Below are positions 1 through 11,975 of a DNA stretch of 64,000 nt, in pieces. Every line of letters begins with the position of its first letter. Position 1 is the stretch's first letter. Origin of the DNA: a bacterium (GTDB taxonomy: Bacteria; Pseudomonadota; Alphaproteobacteria; Caulobacterales; Hyphomonadaceae); contig WGML01000007.1 in the NCBI GenBank assembly GCA_016125045.1, positions 332,956 through 396,955 on the forward strand, given 5' to 3'. Position numbers and translations under genes: made by a program. A model generated the notes under the pieces. It was not told where the DNA came from, did not search any database, and saw only the letters and a program-made list of their open reading frames with translations.

Positions 1-75
1 GGACCGGCCGGCCCCATTATTCGAGCACAAAGACCGGCGTGCGCCGGCCTAAATGAGAGGTTATACAAACACATC

Positions 76-825
76 ATGGCTGACTTCCAGTTTGCTCAAA
101 GCCGCGTCGATTCGCGCGCTGCGGACATGTCTGTGGACGCCGGCCTGCGCGGCTTCATGCTCGGCGTCTTCAACAAGATGGCCGTCGGTCTCGCGCTGTC
201 TGCGGTGCTTGCTTACATCGTCGGCACGGTGCCGCCGGTGACGGAGATCGTTTTCGGCACGCCGCTCCGGTATGTGGTCCAGTGGGGCCCGATCGCGATC
301 CTGCTGATTTCAGCGTTCGCGATGCGCAACCCGTCGCCGCTGGCTTCGGGCGTTATCTACTGGTCGGTGGTGACCCTCATCGGGGCGAGCCTCGGCATGT
401 GGTTCCTCGCCGCGACCTCGGGGCAGATCGGCGGCTCCGTCGGCGCCGGCATGACAACGATCGCGAAGGCGTTCCTCGTCACCTCGATCGCCTTTGGCGG
501 GCTGAGTCTCTGGGGATACACCACGAAGCGCGACCTGTCGGGCTTCGGCACGTTCCTCATCATGGGACTGATCGGTCTCATCGTCGCGTCGATCGTGAAC
601 ATGTTCCTGCAGTCGGACATGATGAGCTTCATCATCTCGATCGCCGGCGTGCTGATCTTCTCCGGCCTCACCGCCTTCGACACCCAGCGTCTGAAGCACA
701 CCTACTTCCAGCTGGGCGGTGATCAGCGCTCAATGGCGGTGGCGACGAACTATGGCGCGCTGTCGCTCTATCTGAACTTCGTGAACCTGTTCCAGTTCCT
801 CATGTCGCTGATGTCCCGCGACTGA
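76..825 (+). CDS. Bax inhibitor-1/YccA family membrane protein
   Basis: A 249-residue polytopic inner-membrane protein of the BI-1/YccA (UPF0005) family. About seven hydrophobic segments follow a roughly 25-residue hydrophilic N-terminus, and the family-typical FDTQRLK motif lies near residues 199-205, just before the last helix. Family members act as pH-sensitive Ca2+ leak channels or modulators of membrane proteases such as FtsH; the role here is inferred from the family. The ATG at 76 follows a GAGAGG ribosome site at 55-60. A short perfect inverted repeat (CCGGCG-TG-CGCCGG, 34-47) lies in the leader. The gene is monocistronic and ends in a clear intrinsic terminator. Confidence 0.93.
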   Translation: MADFQFAQSRVDSRAADMSVDAGLRGFMLGVFNKMAVGLALSAVLAYIVGTVPPVTEIVFGTPLRYVVQWGPIAILLISAFAMRNPSPLASGVIYWSVVTLIGASLGMWFLAATSGQIGGSVGAGMTTIAKAFLVTSIAFGGLSLWGYTTKRDLSGFGTFLIMGLIGLIVASIVNMFLQSDMMSFIISIAGVLIFSGLTAFDTQRLKHTYFQLGGDQRSMAVATNYGALSLYLNFVNLFQFLMSLMSRD

Positions 826-850
826 ACTTCGGGTCCATGACGATAAGCGG

Positions 851-881
851 GAAGCCCCGGCCGAGAGGTCGGGGCTTCTTG
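851..881 (+). terminator. Intrinsic terminator after the BI-1 gene
   Basis: GAAGCCCC (851-858) pairs perfectly with GGGGCTTC (871-878) across a 12-base loop and runs into TT. It lies 26 bases after the stop codon. It may also serve the convergent DUF2794 gene on the other strand. Confidence 0.8.
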
Positions 882-928
882 CGTTCTGGGCATCACGCGC
901 CTTCAGCTTCACGCCGCGCGCGGCAGGT

Positions 929-1306
929 TCAGTCGACAACCCGAAGCCGCCTCTTGTCGAAAACGGACAGGACCTGAGCAAGATCGTGGCCTCGTTTCAG
1001 GATCATCCCGGCGGCGTTCGACACTGACCACGCGCCTTGCTTGCGCGCGAGAGCGGGGCGTTTCTCCACGATCCAGGTGGGTGCCTCCGACGCCCGCTCG
1101 TGCATGCTGAACACGGCCCGGTCAGGATACGCGCCGATCGCATAGTCCCGGCACTGCCCCGTCGCGACCAGATCGCCATACCTTGCGAGAATGAGGTCGA
1201 GTTCCTTGCGGGAAAACCAGATGGGCGCAGGTTCGGTCGGCGGGGGACCAGATGGACGAAGCGGGCGGATATTGGTCAAGGGCGCGTCCTGTTCCGTAAG
1301 TCGCAA
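929..1306 (-). CDS. DUF2794 family protein
   Basis: A 125-residue soluble protein matching the alphaproteobacterial DUF2794 family: a proline-rich N-terminus, then FSRKELDLILARYG (about residues 31-44) and a CRDYAIG stretch (about 52-58), with hydrophobic residues spaced as in a small alpha/beta fold. The function is unknown. It converges on the BI-1 gene. Its 5' end faces a roughly 500-base gap before the ABC operon. Confidence 0.85.
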   Translation of the reverse strand: MRLTEQDAPLTNIRPLRPSGPPPTEPAPIWFSRKELDLILARYGDLVATGQCRDYAIGAYPDRAVFSMHERASEAPTWIVEKRPALARKQGAWSVSNAAGMILKRGHDLAQVLSVFDKRRLRVVD

Positions 1307-1808
1307 ACCGCGGAAGATGCGTCTTACAAAGGGTTAATCCGAAATCGCAATATTGCCGCATTTAGGCCTAGCCAAAGCCGCTTAGCCAAGCCAGATTAAC
1401 CCTTGTCGGGCGGACGGCAACACCGCTGACCTTGGACCCAACAGCCCCCCAGCCCCCCAGGGTTGCGGTCGCGGTCCGCCCGGCACCCTCATCCCCAAAA
1501 TTGAAGACTCTCGCAAAAGCAAGTCCTTGTGCTTTGGACTGCGCCATGTGCGGCCATCCGAACGCGCTGGGGGCCCGCAGGCCGGGCGCTTCCGGGAGCA
1601 ACCAGGCCGCCACCCCGGGGGCGAACGACTGATTCGCGCAGTCTGCCGATCTCTGCCCGCCGATCACTCCGTGGCGGTCTGGCGTCGCGGGGGCGGCGCC
1701 CGCGAATCGTGATCGCCGTTCGACGAAAACCTCGATGCCCGGGCTTCACACCGGCGGCGACGCGGACTACCCGAATACACCCATGTCTCGACCAGCCGAC
1801 AGCGCGCC
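1307..1808. other. 502-base gap between DUF2794 and the ABC operon
   Basis: No confident gene. The left part (about 1310-1395) is relatively AT-rich and should hold the promoter of the DUF2794 gene; the right end should hold the promoter of the ABC operon. Short ORFs exist on both strands. One on the minus strand (1368-1667) contains the protein-like stretch MAQSKAQGLAFARVFNFG near 1497-1550, which could mark a small gene or a structured RNA. No known RNA gene (SRP, RNase P, tmRNA) was recognised here. Confidence 0.45.
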
Positions 1809-2540
1809 ATGCAGCTGCTAAACGTCGACCAGCTGACAAAGACCTTTCCTCGCGTGCCAGCCGTGCGCGGCGTCAGCTTTTCCGTGTCGGAGGGCGAGGT
1901 CGTCGCGGTGCTGGGTCCGAACGGAGCTGGCAAGTCGACCACTCTGCGCATGATTGCGGGCTATCTTGAGCCGGACTCCGGCGACGCCGAAATCGCGGGG
2001 TTTTCGATCCGGCGCGAGGCCATGCGGGCGAGGTCAAGGCTCGGCTACCTGCCGGAGGGGGCGCCGCTCTATCTCGATCTCACCCCCCACGCCTTCCTTG
2101 CCTTCATCGCGAGGCTCCACGGTCTGCACGGTCCGGCGGGGCGCAGCGCCGTGGAGCGGGTCGAGGCGGACGCGCGTCTCTCAGGCGTGATGGACCGCAC
2201 CATCGAGACCCTGTCGAAGGGATATCGCCGTCGGGTCGCGATCGCCGCCGCGATTCTTCACGACCCCCCGGTACTGGTGCTCGACGAGCCGACCGACGGT
2301 CTCGACCCCAATCAGAAAGTCGCGATGCGGGCGCTCATCCGGCGCATGGCGGAACGCAAGGCCATCGTGATCTCCACCCACCAGTTCGATGAGGTTGAGG
2401 CGATGTGCCCGCGCGTCGTCCTCATCCATCGAGGCAGCGTCGTCGCTGACGAGACCTCCGCCGCGCTTGCCGGGCGCACTCTGTCTGGGCGCATCGCGGA
2501 CGCCTTTCACGCGCTCACCGCGGATGGAGAGGCGGCGTGA
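1809..2540 (+). CDS. ABC transporter ATP-binding protein (GldA-like)
   Basis: A 243-residue ATPase with Walker A GPNGAGKST (residues 36-44), ABC signature LSKGYRRRV (135-143), Walker B VLVLDEP (155-161) and H-loop His191. It energises the ABC-2 permease encoded next, with which it overlaps by four bases (GTGA), so translation is probably coupled. Context (a GldF/GldG fusion, then DUF4340) matches the Gld-type ABC set known from gliding Bacteroidetes but widespread elsewhere as an exporter of unknown substrate. The ATG at 1809 was chosen because it gives the usual short N-terminus before the first strand. Confidence 0.93.
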   Translation: MQLLNVDQLTKTFPRVPAVRGVSFSVSEGEVVAVLGPNGAGKSTTLRMIAGYLEPDSGDAEIAGFSIRREAMRARSRLGYLPEGAPLYLDLTPHAFLAFIARLHGLHGPAGRSAVERVEADARLSGVMDRTIETLSKGYRRRVAIAAAILHDPPVLVLDEPTDGLDPNQKVAMRALIRRMAERKAIVISTHQFDEVEAMCPRVVLIHRGSVVADETSAALAGRTLSGRIADAFHALTADGEAA

Positions 2541-5155
2541 CCCGATTGCTGGACGCGCTCACCGCCATCTATCTGCGCGAGCTTCGGGCCTACTTCCTGA
2601 CGCCGCTCGCCTATGTCTTCATCGCCGTCTGCCTTCTTGCGCTTGGGGCGTTCACCTTCGAGATCGGCCGGCTGTTCGACACCAACCGGGTGGATCTGTC
2701 GCCCTTCTTCTTCTTCCACCCCTGGGTGTTTCTCGTCTTTCTCCCTGCGGTCTCGATGCGCCTGTGGGCCGAGGAGGCGAGGGGCGGAACGATCGAGCTT
2801 CTGCTCACCGTCCCTGCACCCACAATCGCCCTGGTGGCGGGAAAATTCCTTGCGGCCTGGACGGTCGCGTTCGCGACCCTCGCCGCGACAACGCCGATCT
2901 GGATATCGATGAATGTGCTCGGCGCGCCAGACAATGCGGCGATCGCAGTCGCCTATCTGATGAGCCTGTTCATGGCGGGCGGCTACATCGCCATCGGCGC
3001 CGCAATGTCGGCGATGTCGGGCAATCAGGTGGTGGCCTTCGTTCTCTCTGCTTCGGTCGGATTTCTGATCACCGCGGCGGGGCTTCCGGTCGTCGGCTCC
3101 GGTCTTGCCGCGGTGTTCGGTCCGGGCGGGGCGGACATGCTCGCGGCGCTGTCCTTGCTCGGCCACTTCGAGACGGCGCAACGCGGCGTGCTCGAGCTTC
3201 GTTCGATCGTCTATTTTGCAGCGGTGATCGGCGTCTTCCTCGCCATCAACACCGTCTGGGTGGAGGCGCGCAGGTCAAGCGGCGCAAGCCGCCTCACCCA
3301 TCCGCTCGCCGTGACAGGGCTCGCGCTGATCCTGTTCTGCGGTGGCGTGCTCACCACTCACCGGGCGCTTTCCGGCGCCCGTCTCGACCTGACGTCGAGC
3401 CGTCTCTTCACCCTGTCGCAAGGGACGCGCGCAACGCTCGCCCGGATCAGCGGGCCTATCGATCTGGCGCTCGTCTTCTCCCGCGCCGCCGCCGCGGACT
3501 ATCCCGCCCTGCGCGCGCACGGCGAGCGCGTCAGCGAGTTGATGCGCGGCGTTGCGGCGCAGTCCGGCGGCAAGGTCCGCGTCACTCTGCAGGACCCGCC
3601 GCCCTATTCCGAAGCCGAGGACCGCGCCGCCGCCGCCGGACTGACCCCCGCGCCGGTCGAGGGCGGCGATCCGGTCTATTTCGGCGTGATCGGCCGCAAC
3701 TCGGTCGACGACGAGATCGCGATCCCGTTTCTGGCGCCTGAGCGTGATGCGATGCTCGAATACGAGCTTGTGCGCCTGATCGCGCAGCTTGATGACCCGA
3801 GCCCGCCGAAAGTCGCGGTGATCACCGCCCTGCCAGGTCAGTTCGATCCGTCCGGCCGCCCGCAATCCTTCATTATGCGGGAGCTTGCCCGCGCCTTCGA
3901 CATCGAGCTTGCGCCGGATGATTTCGTCAGCCTGCCCGAGGACGCGGACCTCCTGCTCATCGTCCATCCCTGGGGCCTCAACCCCTGGCAGACCTATCAG
4001 ATCGACCAGTTCCTGCTGCGCAAGGGCAGGGCGATCATCGCGGTCGATCCCGCAGCGCGGGCGGTGATCGCCGATCCACGGCCGACAGCGTCGTTCCAGT
4101 CGACGCTTCCGGGAGTGCTTGACTCGCTTGGGGTATCGATGACGACGGGGGTCACGGTCGACGCCTCGCTCGGTCTGCCCGTCGAAACCGATGTTGGCGG
4201 GGGACGGCGCGTGCTCGAAGCCCAGCCTCTGTTCATCGGCGCTCCGGCGGCGAATCTCGACCGGACGGACGTCATCACATCGGAGCTGACGCGCCCCGTC
4301 AATTTTGGTCTTGCGGGCTCATTCGAGACGGTTCCCCGCGAAGGCCTCGCCTACACGCCCCTTGTCTTCACGTCGGCCGCCGCGGCCCGCGCGCCCGTCG
4401 AGCTTGCGCTCTCAAACCCTCGGCCCGCCGATGTGGTGAGAGGATCAACCGCCACAATGAAGCCCGAAGTCCTTGCGCTTCGCGTGTCCGGCAGGTGGCG
4501 CACCGCGTTTCCGGGAGCCATCCCCGATCCGGTGCTTCCCGAAGATCCGATCTTCGCCCGGATGGCGTCGCAGGAGCTTCAGGCGCTCCCGCCGCGCGTC
4601 ACCGAAAGTCAGGGCGCGGGCGAGGTGGTGCTGCTTGCGGACGCCGACGTCTTCGACGACGGTTTCTTCGTCAATCCGTCGGACGGCTCTCCCCTTGCGG
4701 ACAACGCGGCGCTGATCCTCAACGCGGTCGACAATCTCTGGGGGGACGACGCGCTCGTGTCGCTGCGCTCCCGCACGCCGGCCCTTCGGCCCATGGCCCT
4801 GGTCGACCGGATGCGCGAAACCGCGCGCCGTCGCCTTTATAGTGAACAGGAAGCCCTCGAGGTCGAGCTTCAGTCCACCGAAGCCCGGGTGGCCGAACTC
4901 AATGCGCAGCGGGCCGCGCTCGGAGGAGGCGCCGAAGCCGAGGACGAGGCTGTTCGCACGGAACTGAAACGGTTTCAGGAGGAGGTTGTGTCGATCCGCG
5001 GCCGCCTCCGGGAGGTCGAGCGCTCCTTTCGCAGGGATATCGACGCTTTGGAGGCCCGGCTCGAATTGGTGAATGTCTGGCTGCCGCCGGCGCTTGTCCT
5101 GATCATCGGGCTCTTCGTCTACATCCGCAGGCAGTCCGCCGGAGCAAGGCCATGA
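2537..5155 (+). CDS. GldF-GldG fusion: ABC-2 permease plus GldG-like domain
   Basis: An 872-residue fusion. Residues 1-245 form an ABC-2 permease of about six helices (GldF-like; LRELRAYFLTPLAYVF near residues 14-29). A further helix near 255-275 leads into a periplasmic GldG/ABC_transp_aux domain (about 285-560, with LTSSRLFTLSQGTRATL near 291-307). A C-terminal coiled coil (about 770-840) and a last helix (about 845-866) end the protein. In most genomes GldF and GldG are separate genes. The start is GTG at 2537, overlapping the ATPase stop, and the stop overlaps the next start. The protein should sit in the inner membrane, with the GldG part held outside. The substrate cannot be inferred. 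Confidence 0.88.
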   Translation: MTRLLDALTAIYLRELRAYFLTPLAYVFIAVCLLALGAFTFEIGRLFDTNRVDLSPFFFFHPWVFLVFLPAVSMRLWAEEARGGTIELLLTVPAPTIALVAGKFLAAWTVAFATLAATTPIWISMNVLGAPDNAAIAVAYLMSLFMAGGYIAIGAAMSAMSGNQVVAFVLSASVGFLITAAGLPVVGSGLAAVFGPGGADMLAALSLLGHFETAQRGVLELRSIVYFAAVIGVFLAINTVWVEARRSSGASRLTHPLAVTGLALILFCGGVLTTHRALSGARLDLTSSRLFTLSQGTRATLARISGPIDLALVFSRAAAADYPALRAHGERVSELMRGVAAQSGGKVRVTLQDPPPYSEAEDRAAAAGLTPAPVEGGDPVYFGVIGRNSVDDEIAIPFLAPERDAMLEYELVRLIAQLDDPSPPKVAVITALPGQFDPSGRPQSFIMRELARAFDIELAPDDFVSLPEDADLLLIVHPWGLNPWQTYQIDQFLLRKGRAIIAVDPAARAVIADPRPTASFQSTLPGVLDSLGVSMTTGVTVDASLGLPVETDVGGGRRVLEAQPLFIGAPAANLDRTDVITSELTRPVNFGLAGSFETVPREGLAYTPLVFTSAAAARAPVELALSNPRPADVVRGSTATMKPEVLALRVSGRWRTAFPGAIPDPVLPEDPIFARMASQELQALPPRVTESQGAGEVVLLADADVFDDGFFVNPSDGSPLADNAALILNAVDNLWGDDALVSLRSRTPALRPMALVDRMRETARRRLYSEQEALEVELQSTEARVAELNAQRAALGGGAEAEDEAVRTELKRFQEEVVSIRGRLREVERSFRRDIDALEARLELVNVWLPPALVLIIGLFVYIRRQSAGARP

Positions 5156-6174
5156 GCCGAACACAGGATCAGGTCCGCCGCCGAACGCTCATCGCGCTCG
5201 GCTCCGCCGCAGCAGCATCGGTGGCGACCGCCGCCGTCGCCTGGGCGCCATCGGGCAGCCGAACACCAACTGGCGGGGCGCTCGCCGCTCCCGAGCTTGC
5301 CGTCCGTCGCGAACAGGTCCGTCTCATCATGGTGACGACGAAGGACGAGGTCTCGCACCTCGTTCGCGAGGACTCAGGCTGGGTCCTGACGGAAAAGGGG
5401 CTCTACCCGGTTTCTCCCGCCATCGTCCCGCAGTTGCTGGACGCCGTCGCCGAGATGCGCCTGACCTTCCCGATGACGACAGACCAGCGCAAGTTTGACC
5501 GGATCGGCCTTGGCGATCCGCTAACGGGCGGGTCGGGCGCGCTCGTCGAGATTGGGGACGGGCAGGGCGAGGTGTTCGCGACCCTCATCATCGGGCGGCG
5601 AACCGATGAAGTCTACGCCCGGCGGCCGGACGACGTGCAGGCCTGGCGAACCGAAGGCCCGCCTCCGCCGCCGCTCATGCGGTCCGCCCGCTGGCTCGAT
5701 CTCGACGTGCTCTCCCTTCAGCCTGGCGATATCGCCGAAGTCGAAGTGGCTCCGTTGCAGGGACCAGCCTACACGCTCCTGCCCCGCGATGAGGCAGCGG
5801 AGGGTTTCCGGCTCGCCCCGCCCCATGACGCGCGGCCCCTCGTTTCCGAAATGTTTCTGTCGCCGCCCGCCCTGTCGTTGGCGGAGTTTGCCCCGGTCGA
5901 TGTGCTTCCGGCCGAGCGGGTGCGGGCGTCCGGCGCAGCGAGGGCCCGCCAGCGGCTGCGGACCCGTTCGGGGGTGACCTACGAGGCCTCGGGCCTGCTC
6001 GACGACGCTGGTCGGGGGTGGGTGACGCTGCAAGCCGCCGCCGGTCCGGATGTTGCGGGATTTGACGCGGTGGCCTTCAACGAGCGGGTCGGGCCGTGGG
6101 CGTTCCAGCTCGGTCCATCCGAATGGGCGACGTTCAATACGCCGCTGTCGACCTTGCTGAGGACCGATCGATAG
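5152..6174 (+). CDS. DUF4340 domain protein of the Gld-type ABC operon
   Basis: A 340-residue protein with an RRR-containing N-terminus and one hydrophobic segment (about 12-32), then an exported domain. The pattern KDEVSHLVREDSGWVL, followed by a disposal-type strand-rich region, matches DUF4340, a family found next to GldG-like proteins. It overlaps the upstream gene by four bases (ATGA), so it is the third member of a translationally coupled operon. It is probably a periplasmic accessory subunit anchored by its N-terminus. The molecular role is unknown. Confidence 0.82.
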   Translation: MSRTQDQVRRRTLIALGSAAAASVATAAVAWAPSGSRTPTGGALAAPELAVRREQVRLIMVTTKDEVSHLVREDSGWVLTEKGLYPVSPAIVPQLLDAVAEMRLTFPMTTDQRKFDRIGLGDPLTGGSGALVEIGDGQGEVFATLIIGRRTDEVYARRPDDVQAWRTEGPPPPPLMRSARWLDLDVLSLQPGDIAEVEVAPLQGPAYTLLPRDEAAEGFRLAPPHDARPLVSEMFLSPPALSLAEFAPVDVLPAERVRASGAARARQRLRTRSGVTYEASGLLDDAGRGWVTLQAAAGPDVAGFDAVAFNERVGPWAFQLGPSEWATFNTPLSTLLRTDR

Positions 6175-6194
6175 ACGGTAAGGCAGTCGCAGCC

Positions 6195-6899
6195 TCAGCG
6201 GTTGGCCGCAGCCCCGATCACGCGACCGACGTCCCCGGTCTGCACGAGCACCGCACACGCGTCGGGACACTTGACGGCGAATCGCTCATCGCCGCCCGTC
6301 CAGCTTCCGAGCGTCTCGATATGGGTGACGAGATTTAGGTGCCCCATCGGCTTGCCATGATTGGCGCCGCCGCCGGGCGTCACTTCGGTCACGCCCGCAA
6401 TGTAGTGGACCACGCGCACGCGCGCCGGTTGCGTCGTCGATCCGGAGACCTCAACGCCGCCGCCGGTGAACGACACCTGCGCCGATTTCGCGCCCGGTTT
6501 GGCGCGGCTCATGGCTTCCTTCACGGACTTCATCTTCGAACCCGAGCAGTGTTCGATCCCGTCGAAGACGACCTGCGGCGTGTAGGGCCCGCGATGTCCG
6601 AGCGACCGGTTGTACTGCTTCTGCAGTTCGGCGAATTCCGGTTTGGCGTGCGTGTCGTGCCAGCCGAGATAATCCCAGTAGCCGACCGGGTAGGTGAGGA
6701 CGAGGAGCGAGTCATCGTCCTTGGCGAGGTTGATCAGATTGCGGTTCGCCTCCGGGCAATTCGGGCAGGACTGGCTCGAGAACAGCTCCATCACCAGCGG
6801 CTCCGCCGGCGGCTGCGCAGCCGCGGAAGCCATGCCGAGCCATGTCGCCGTCGCGAGCGCTCCTGCGCCCCTCAATACTGTCAGAGTCCAACCTGTCAT
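6195..6899 (-). CDS. Secreted DUF1223 protein with a thioredoxin-like CPNC motif
   Basis: A 234-residue protein with a signal peptide (about 1-28, cleavage near SAAAQ) followed by VMELFSSQSCPNCPEAN, which places a CxxC redox motif at Cys45-Cys48. DUF1223 proteins have a thioredoxin-like fold and are probably periplasmic, although their substrates are not established. The gene converges on the ABC operon with a 20-base gap. Its start at 6899 lies 67 bases from the aconitase stop on the same strand, so it could be read from the acnA transcript. Confidence 0.87.
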   Translation of the reverse strand: MTGWTLTVLRGAGALATATWLGMASAAAQPPAEPLVMELFSSQSCPNCPEANRNLINLAKDDDSLLVLTYPVGYWDYLGWHDTHAKPEFAELQKQYNRSLGHRGPYTPQVVFDGIEHCSGSKMKSVKEAMSRAKPGAKSAQVSFTGGGVEVSGSTTQPARVRVVHYIAGVTEVTPGGGANHGKPMGHLNLVTHIETLGSWTGGDERFAVKCPDACAVLVQTGDVGRVIGAAANR

Positions 6900-6966
6900 G
6901 AAACGATCATAGCCGGCCGGTCAGACACGAGCCAATCAAGAGGGTGTGACGACGGCCACCGCCGCC

Positions 6967-9648
<2,682 letters not shown>

Positions 9649-9807
9649 GGTGCAGGCGCCCTTCCAGGGAAGAAGGTGGGACATGGTCGAGCGAGCGACA
9701 CGCGCCGCGCCCGGCTCTGCGGGTGGTGGTATAAGAAGCTGCGCGGCTTCGCAATCGATCCCGCGCGCGTGTTCGCGATCCGTGCGAGCGCCTGATCGGC
9801 GGCGGCG

Positions 9808-10416
9808 ATGCCCGCAGCGCTGACGGTTCGTGGTCTCGGGGCCGCTCGGGGCTACCGGATTCTCTTCGAGGCGCTGGATTTCGACGTCGGCCGCGGCGAA
9901 ATCGTGGAGCTGCGCGGTCCGAACGGGTCGGGAAAGTCCACCCTCCTTCGCGTGCTCGCGGGCCTAACCCGGCCGATGGCGGGCAGCATCACCTGGGCGG
10001 ACGCCGCCGCTGGCCGGTCAGGCGGGCTCGCGCGCCACTATCTTGGCCACGCGGATGGGGTGAAGCCGTCCGAAGCCGCCGGCGAGCAGGCGCGCTTCTG
10101 GGCGACCTTCTTCGCGCGTCCGCCGGCCGTCGCGGTCGAAGCGCTCGGCGAGGTCGGTCTCGCCGACCGGGCGGACATTCCGGGGCGCGGCCTCTCCGCC
10201 GGCCAGCGCCGTCGTCTCGCCCTTGCGCGGCTTCTCATCGAGCCCCGGCCCGTCTGGCTGCTCGACGAGCCCATGGCGGCGCTCGACCAGCAGGGTCAGG
10301 CGCGCGTCCGGCGCCTGGCGGCCGACCATACCGCGCGCGGCGGACTGATCGTCGCCGCCATGCATGGCGAGGGATTCGCCGGCGCCCGTCCCATCGATCT
10401 TGGAGCCGCAGCGTGA
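9808..10416 (+). CDS. ccmA: Haem exporter ATPase CcmA
   Basis: A 202-residue ABC ATPase of cytochrome c maturation system I. Walker [10 protein letters not shown] lies at residues 37-45, signature LSAGQRRRL at 129-137 and Walker B WLLDEP at 150-155. CcmA drives release of holo-CcmE from the CcmBCD complex. It is first in the operon ccmA-B-C-D-G and overlaps ccmB by four bases. CcmE, CcmF and CcmH are not in this window, as is usual when the ccm genes are split into two clusters. Confidence 0.95.
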   Translation: MPAALTVRGLGAARGYRILFEALDFDVGRGEIVELRGPNGSGKSTLLRVLAGLTRPMAGSITWADAAAGRSGGLARHYLGHADGVKPSEAAGEQARFWATFFARPPAVAVEALGEVGLADRADIPGRGLSAGQRRRLALARLLIEPRPVWLLDEPMAALDQQGQARVRRLAADHTARGGLIVAAMHGEGFAGARPIDLGAAA

Positions 10417-11084
10417 TCTTCAGCGGGGCTGCGGCCACCTTCATCCGCGAGCTTCGGCTTGCCTGGGGCGGCGGCGGCGGCGCTGCGCTGCCGCTCGGCT
10501 TTTTCGCGGCGGCGACGAGCCTCACCCCGCTGGCGCTTGGGCCCGCGCCTGATCTGCTGCGCGCCGCTGGCCCGGGGGTGTTGTGGATCGCGCTCGCCCT
10601 GTCCAGCCTCCTGCCCATGGAGCGGATGTTCCAGGCCGATCTGGAGGATGGAACGCTCGACGCCTACGCTGGTTCGGGCGTTGCGCTCGAGGGTGTCGCG
10701 CTCGCCAAGATCGCCGCGCACTGGCTCGCCACGGGGGTGCCGCTCGCACTCGCGTCGCCGATCTTCTGGGTGATGCTGCAAGGGCCGGTCGCGGCTGCGC
10801 CGCTCGTCGCCGCCTCCGCCCTGATCGGCGGCGCGGCCTTTTTCTGCTTCGGAGCGATTGGGGCGGCGCTCGCGGCCGGAATTCGTCGCGGCGGCCTCTT
10901 GATCGCATTGATCGCGATGCCTCTCTATGTTCCAGCTATGATCTTCGGCGCCGCGGCGATCTATGCTGCGGCGGACGGCGCAAGCTGGCGCGAACCCCTG
11001 ATGCTGACGGCCGCCGTCGCGTTGGCGGCCGCGGCGGTGGCGCCCTTTGCATCCGCCGGCGCGTTGCGCGCGGCGCTCGACTAG
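10413..11084 (+). CDS. ccmB: Haem exporter permease CcmB
   Basis: A 223-residue inner-membrane protein of about six helices belonging to the CcmB family (FIRELRLAW near residue 10; MERMFQADLEDGTLD near 70-84, the typical cytoplasmic loop). It works with CcmA and CcmC in haem handling for c-type cytochromes. It starts at GTG 10413, sharing bases with the ccmA stop codon. Confidence 0.94.
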   Translation: MIFSGAAATFIRELRLAWGGGGGAALPLGFFAAATSLTPLALGPAPDLLRAAGPGVLWIALALSSLLPMERMFQADLEDGTLDAYAGSGVALEGVALAKIAAHWLATGVPLALASPIFWVMLQGPVAAAPLVAASALIGGAAFFCFGAIGAALAAGIRRGGLLIALIAMPLYVPAMIFGAAAIYAAADGASWREPLMLTAAVALAAAAVAPFASAGALRAALD

Positions 11085-11095
11085 GAGCTACCGGA

Positions 11096-11824
11096 ATGGC
11101 CGTCCTCTCCTATTTTGCAAACCCGCAGCGGTTCATGGCGGTCTCGCGTCCGCTCTCCCTCATCTTCATGGCGCTCGGCGTCACGCTGATCCTGTTCGGC
11201 GGCTGGCTCGGCCTGTTCGTTGCGCCTTCGGACTACCGTCAGGGCGACGCCGCCCGGATCATGTTCGTGCATGTGCCGTCGGCCTGGCTGTCGATGGGCG
11301 TTTTTGCGTTCATGGCGGGCGCGAGTTTTGTCTCGCTCGTCTGGCGGCACGCGCTCGCCGATGTCGCTGCGAAGTCGGCGGCGCCGATCGGCGCGGCGTT
11401 CACCCTGCTTTGCCTCGTCACCGGGTCGATCTGGGGCCGGCCGATCTGGGGCACATGGTGGGAGTGGGACGGCCGCATGACCTCCGTGCTCGTGCTCTTC
11501 TTCATCTATCTCGGCTACATCGCCGTCTGGGCGTCGATGGAGACGCAGGAGAAGGCCGCGCGCGCCGCCGCCATCCTGTGCCTGGTGGGCGTCATCAACC
11601 TGCCGATCATCAAATTCTCGGTCGACTGGTGGAACACGCTGCATCAGCCGGCGACGTTCTTCACCGGCGACAACAACGCCACAGACGGGTTCAAGTATCC
11701 GATGTATGTGATGGCGCTCGGCTATCTCTCCCTGTTTGGCGGCGCAACCCTGCTCAACATGCGCGCCGAGGTGATGAGCCGGCGCGCCGAAGCGATCGCG
11801 CAGCGCCGCGCCCGCCAGGGCTGA
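11096..11824 (+). CDS. ccmC: Haem lyase/transporter CcmC
   Basis: A 242-residue six-helix protein of the HemeHandling (WWD) superfamily. The WWD motif WGTWWEWDGRMTS spans residues 118-130, and the conserved flanking histidines are His59 (MFVHVPSAW) and His183 (TLHQPA). CcmC presents haem to CcmE in the periplasm. The ATG at 11096 was chosen because it follows AGGAG at 11082-11087 and gives the family-standard N-terminus; the reading frame itself stays open far upstream, but that part is only a shadow of ccmB. Confidence 0.96.
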   Translation: MAVLSYFANPQRFMAVSRPLSLIFMALGVTLILFGGWLGLFVAPSDYRQGDAARIMFVHVPSAWLSMGVFAFMAGASFVSLVWRHALADVAAKSAAPIGAAFTLLCLVTGSIWGRPIWGTWWEWDGRMTSVLVLFFIYLGYIAVWASMETQEKAARAAAILCLVGVINLPIIKFSVDWWNTLHQPATFFTGDNNATDGFKYPMYVMALGYLSLFGGATLLNMRAEVMSRRAEAIAQRRARQG

Positions 11825-11828
11825 CCCG

Positions 11829-11975
11829 ATGGACAAGTATGCGCCCTTCGTCATCGCCTCCTACCTCATTGCGGGCGTCGTGCTGGCCTGGATCGCGCTC
11901 AGCGCCATCCTGCGGGCGAGATCCGCGGCGCGCCTGCTAGCCCGGCTCGAGGCGGACGAGACTGGAGAGAGCTGA
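11829..11975 (+). CDS. ccmD: Haem exporter protein CcmD
   Basis: A 48-residue single-helix protein: MDKYAPFVIASYLIAGVV opens the transmembrane segment, followed by a basic, arginine-rich cytoplasmic tail. Size, topology and position directly between ccmC and ccmG identify CcmD, which holds CcmAB, CcmC and CcmE together. It starts four bases after the ccmC stop, and its stop shares one base with the ccmG start. Confidence 0.92.
   Translation: MDKYAPFVIASYLIAGVVLAWIALSAILRARSAARLLARLEADETGES

Noticed and set aside
10583..11095. Long upstream extension of ccmC
   Set aside because: An out-of-frame shadow of ccmB; ccmC has a ribosome site and family-standard start at 11096.
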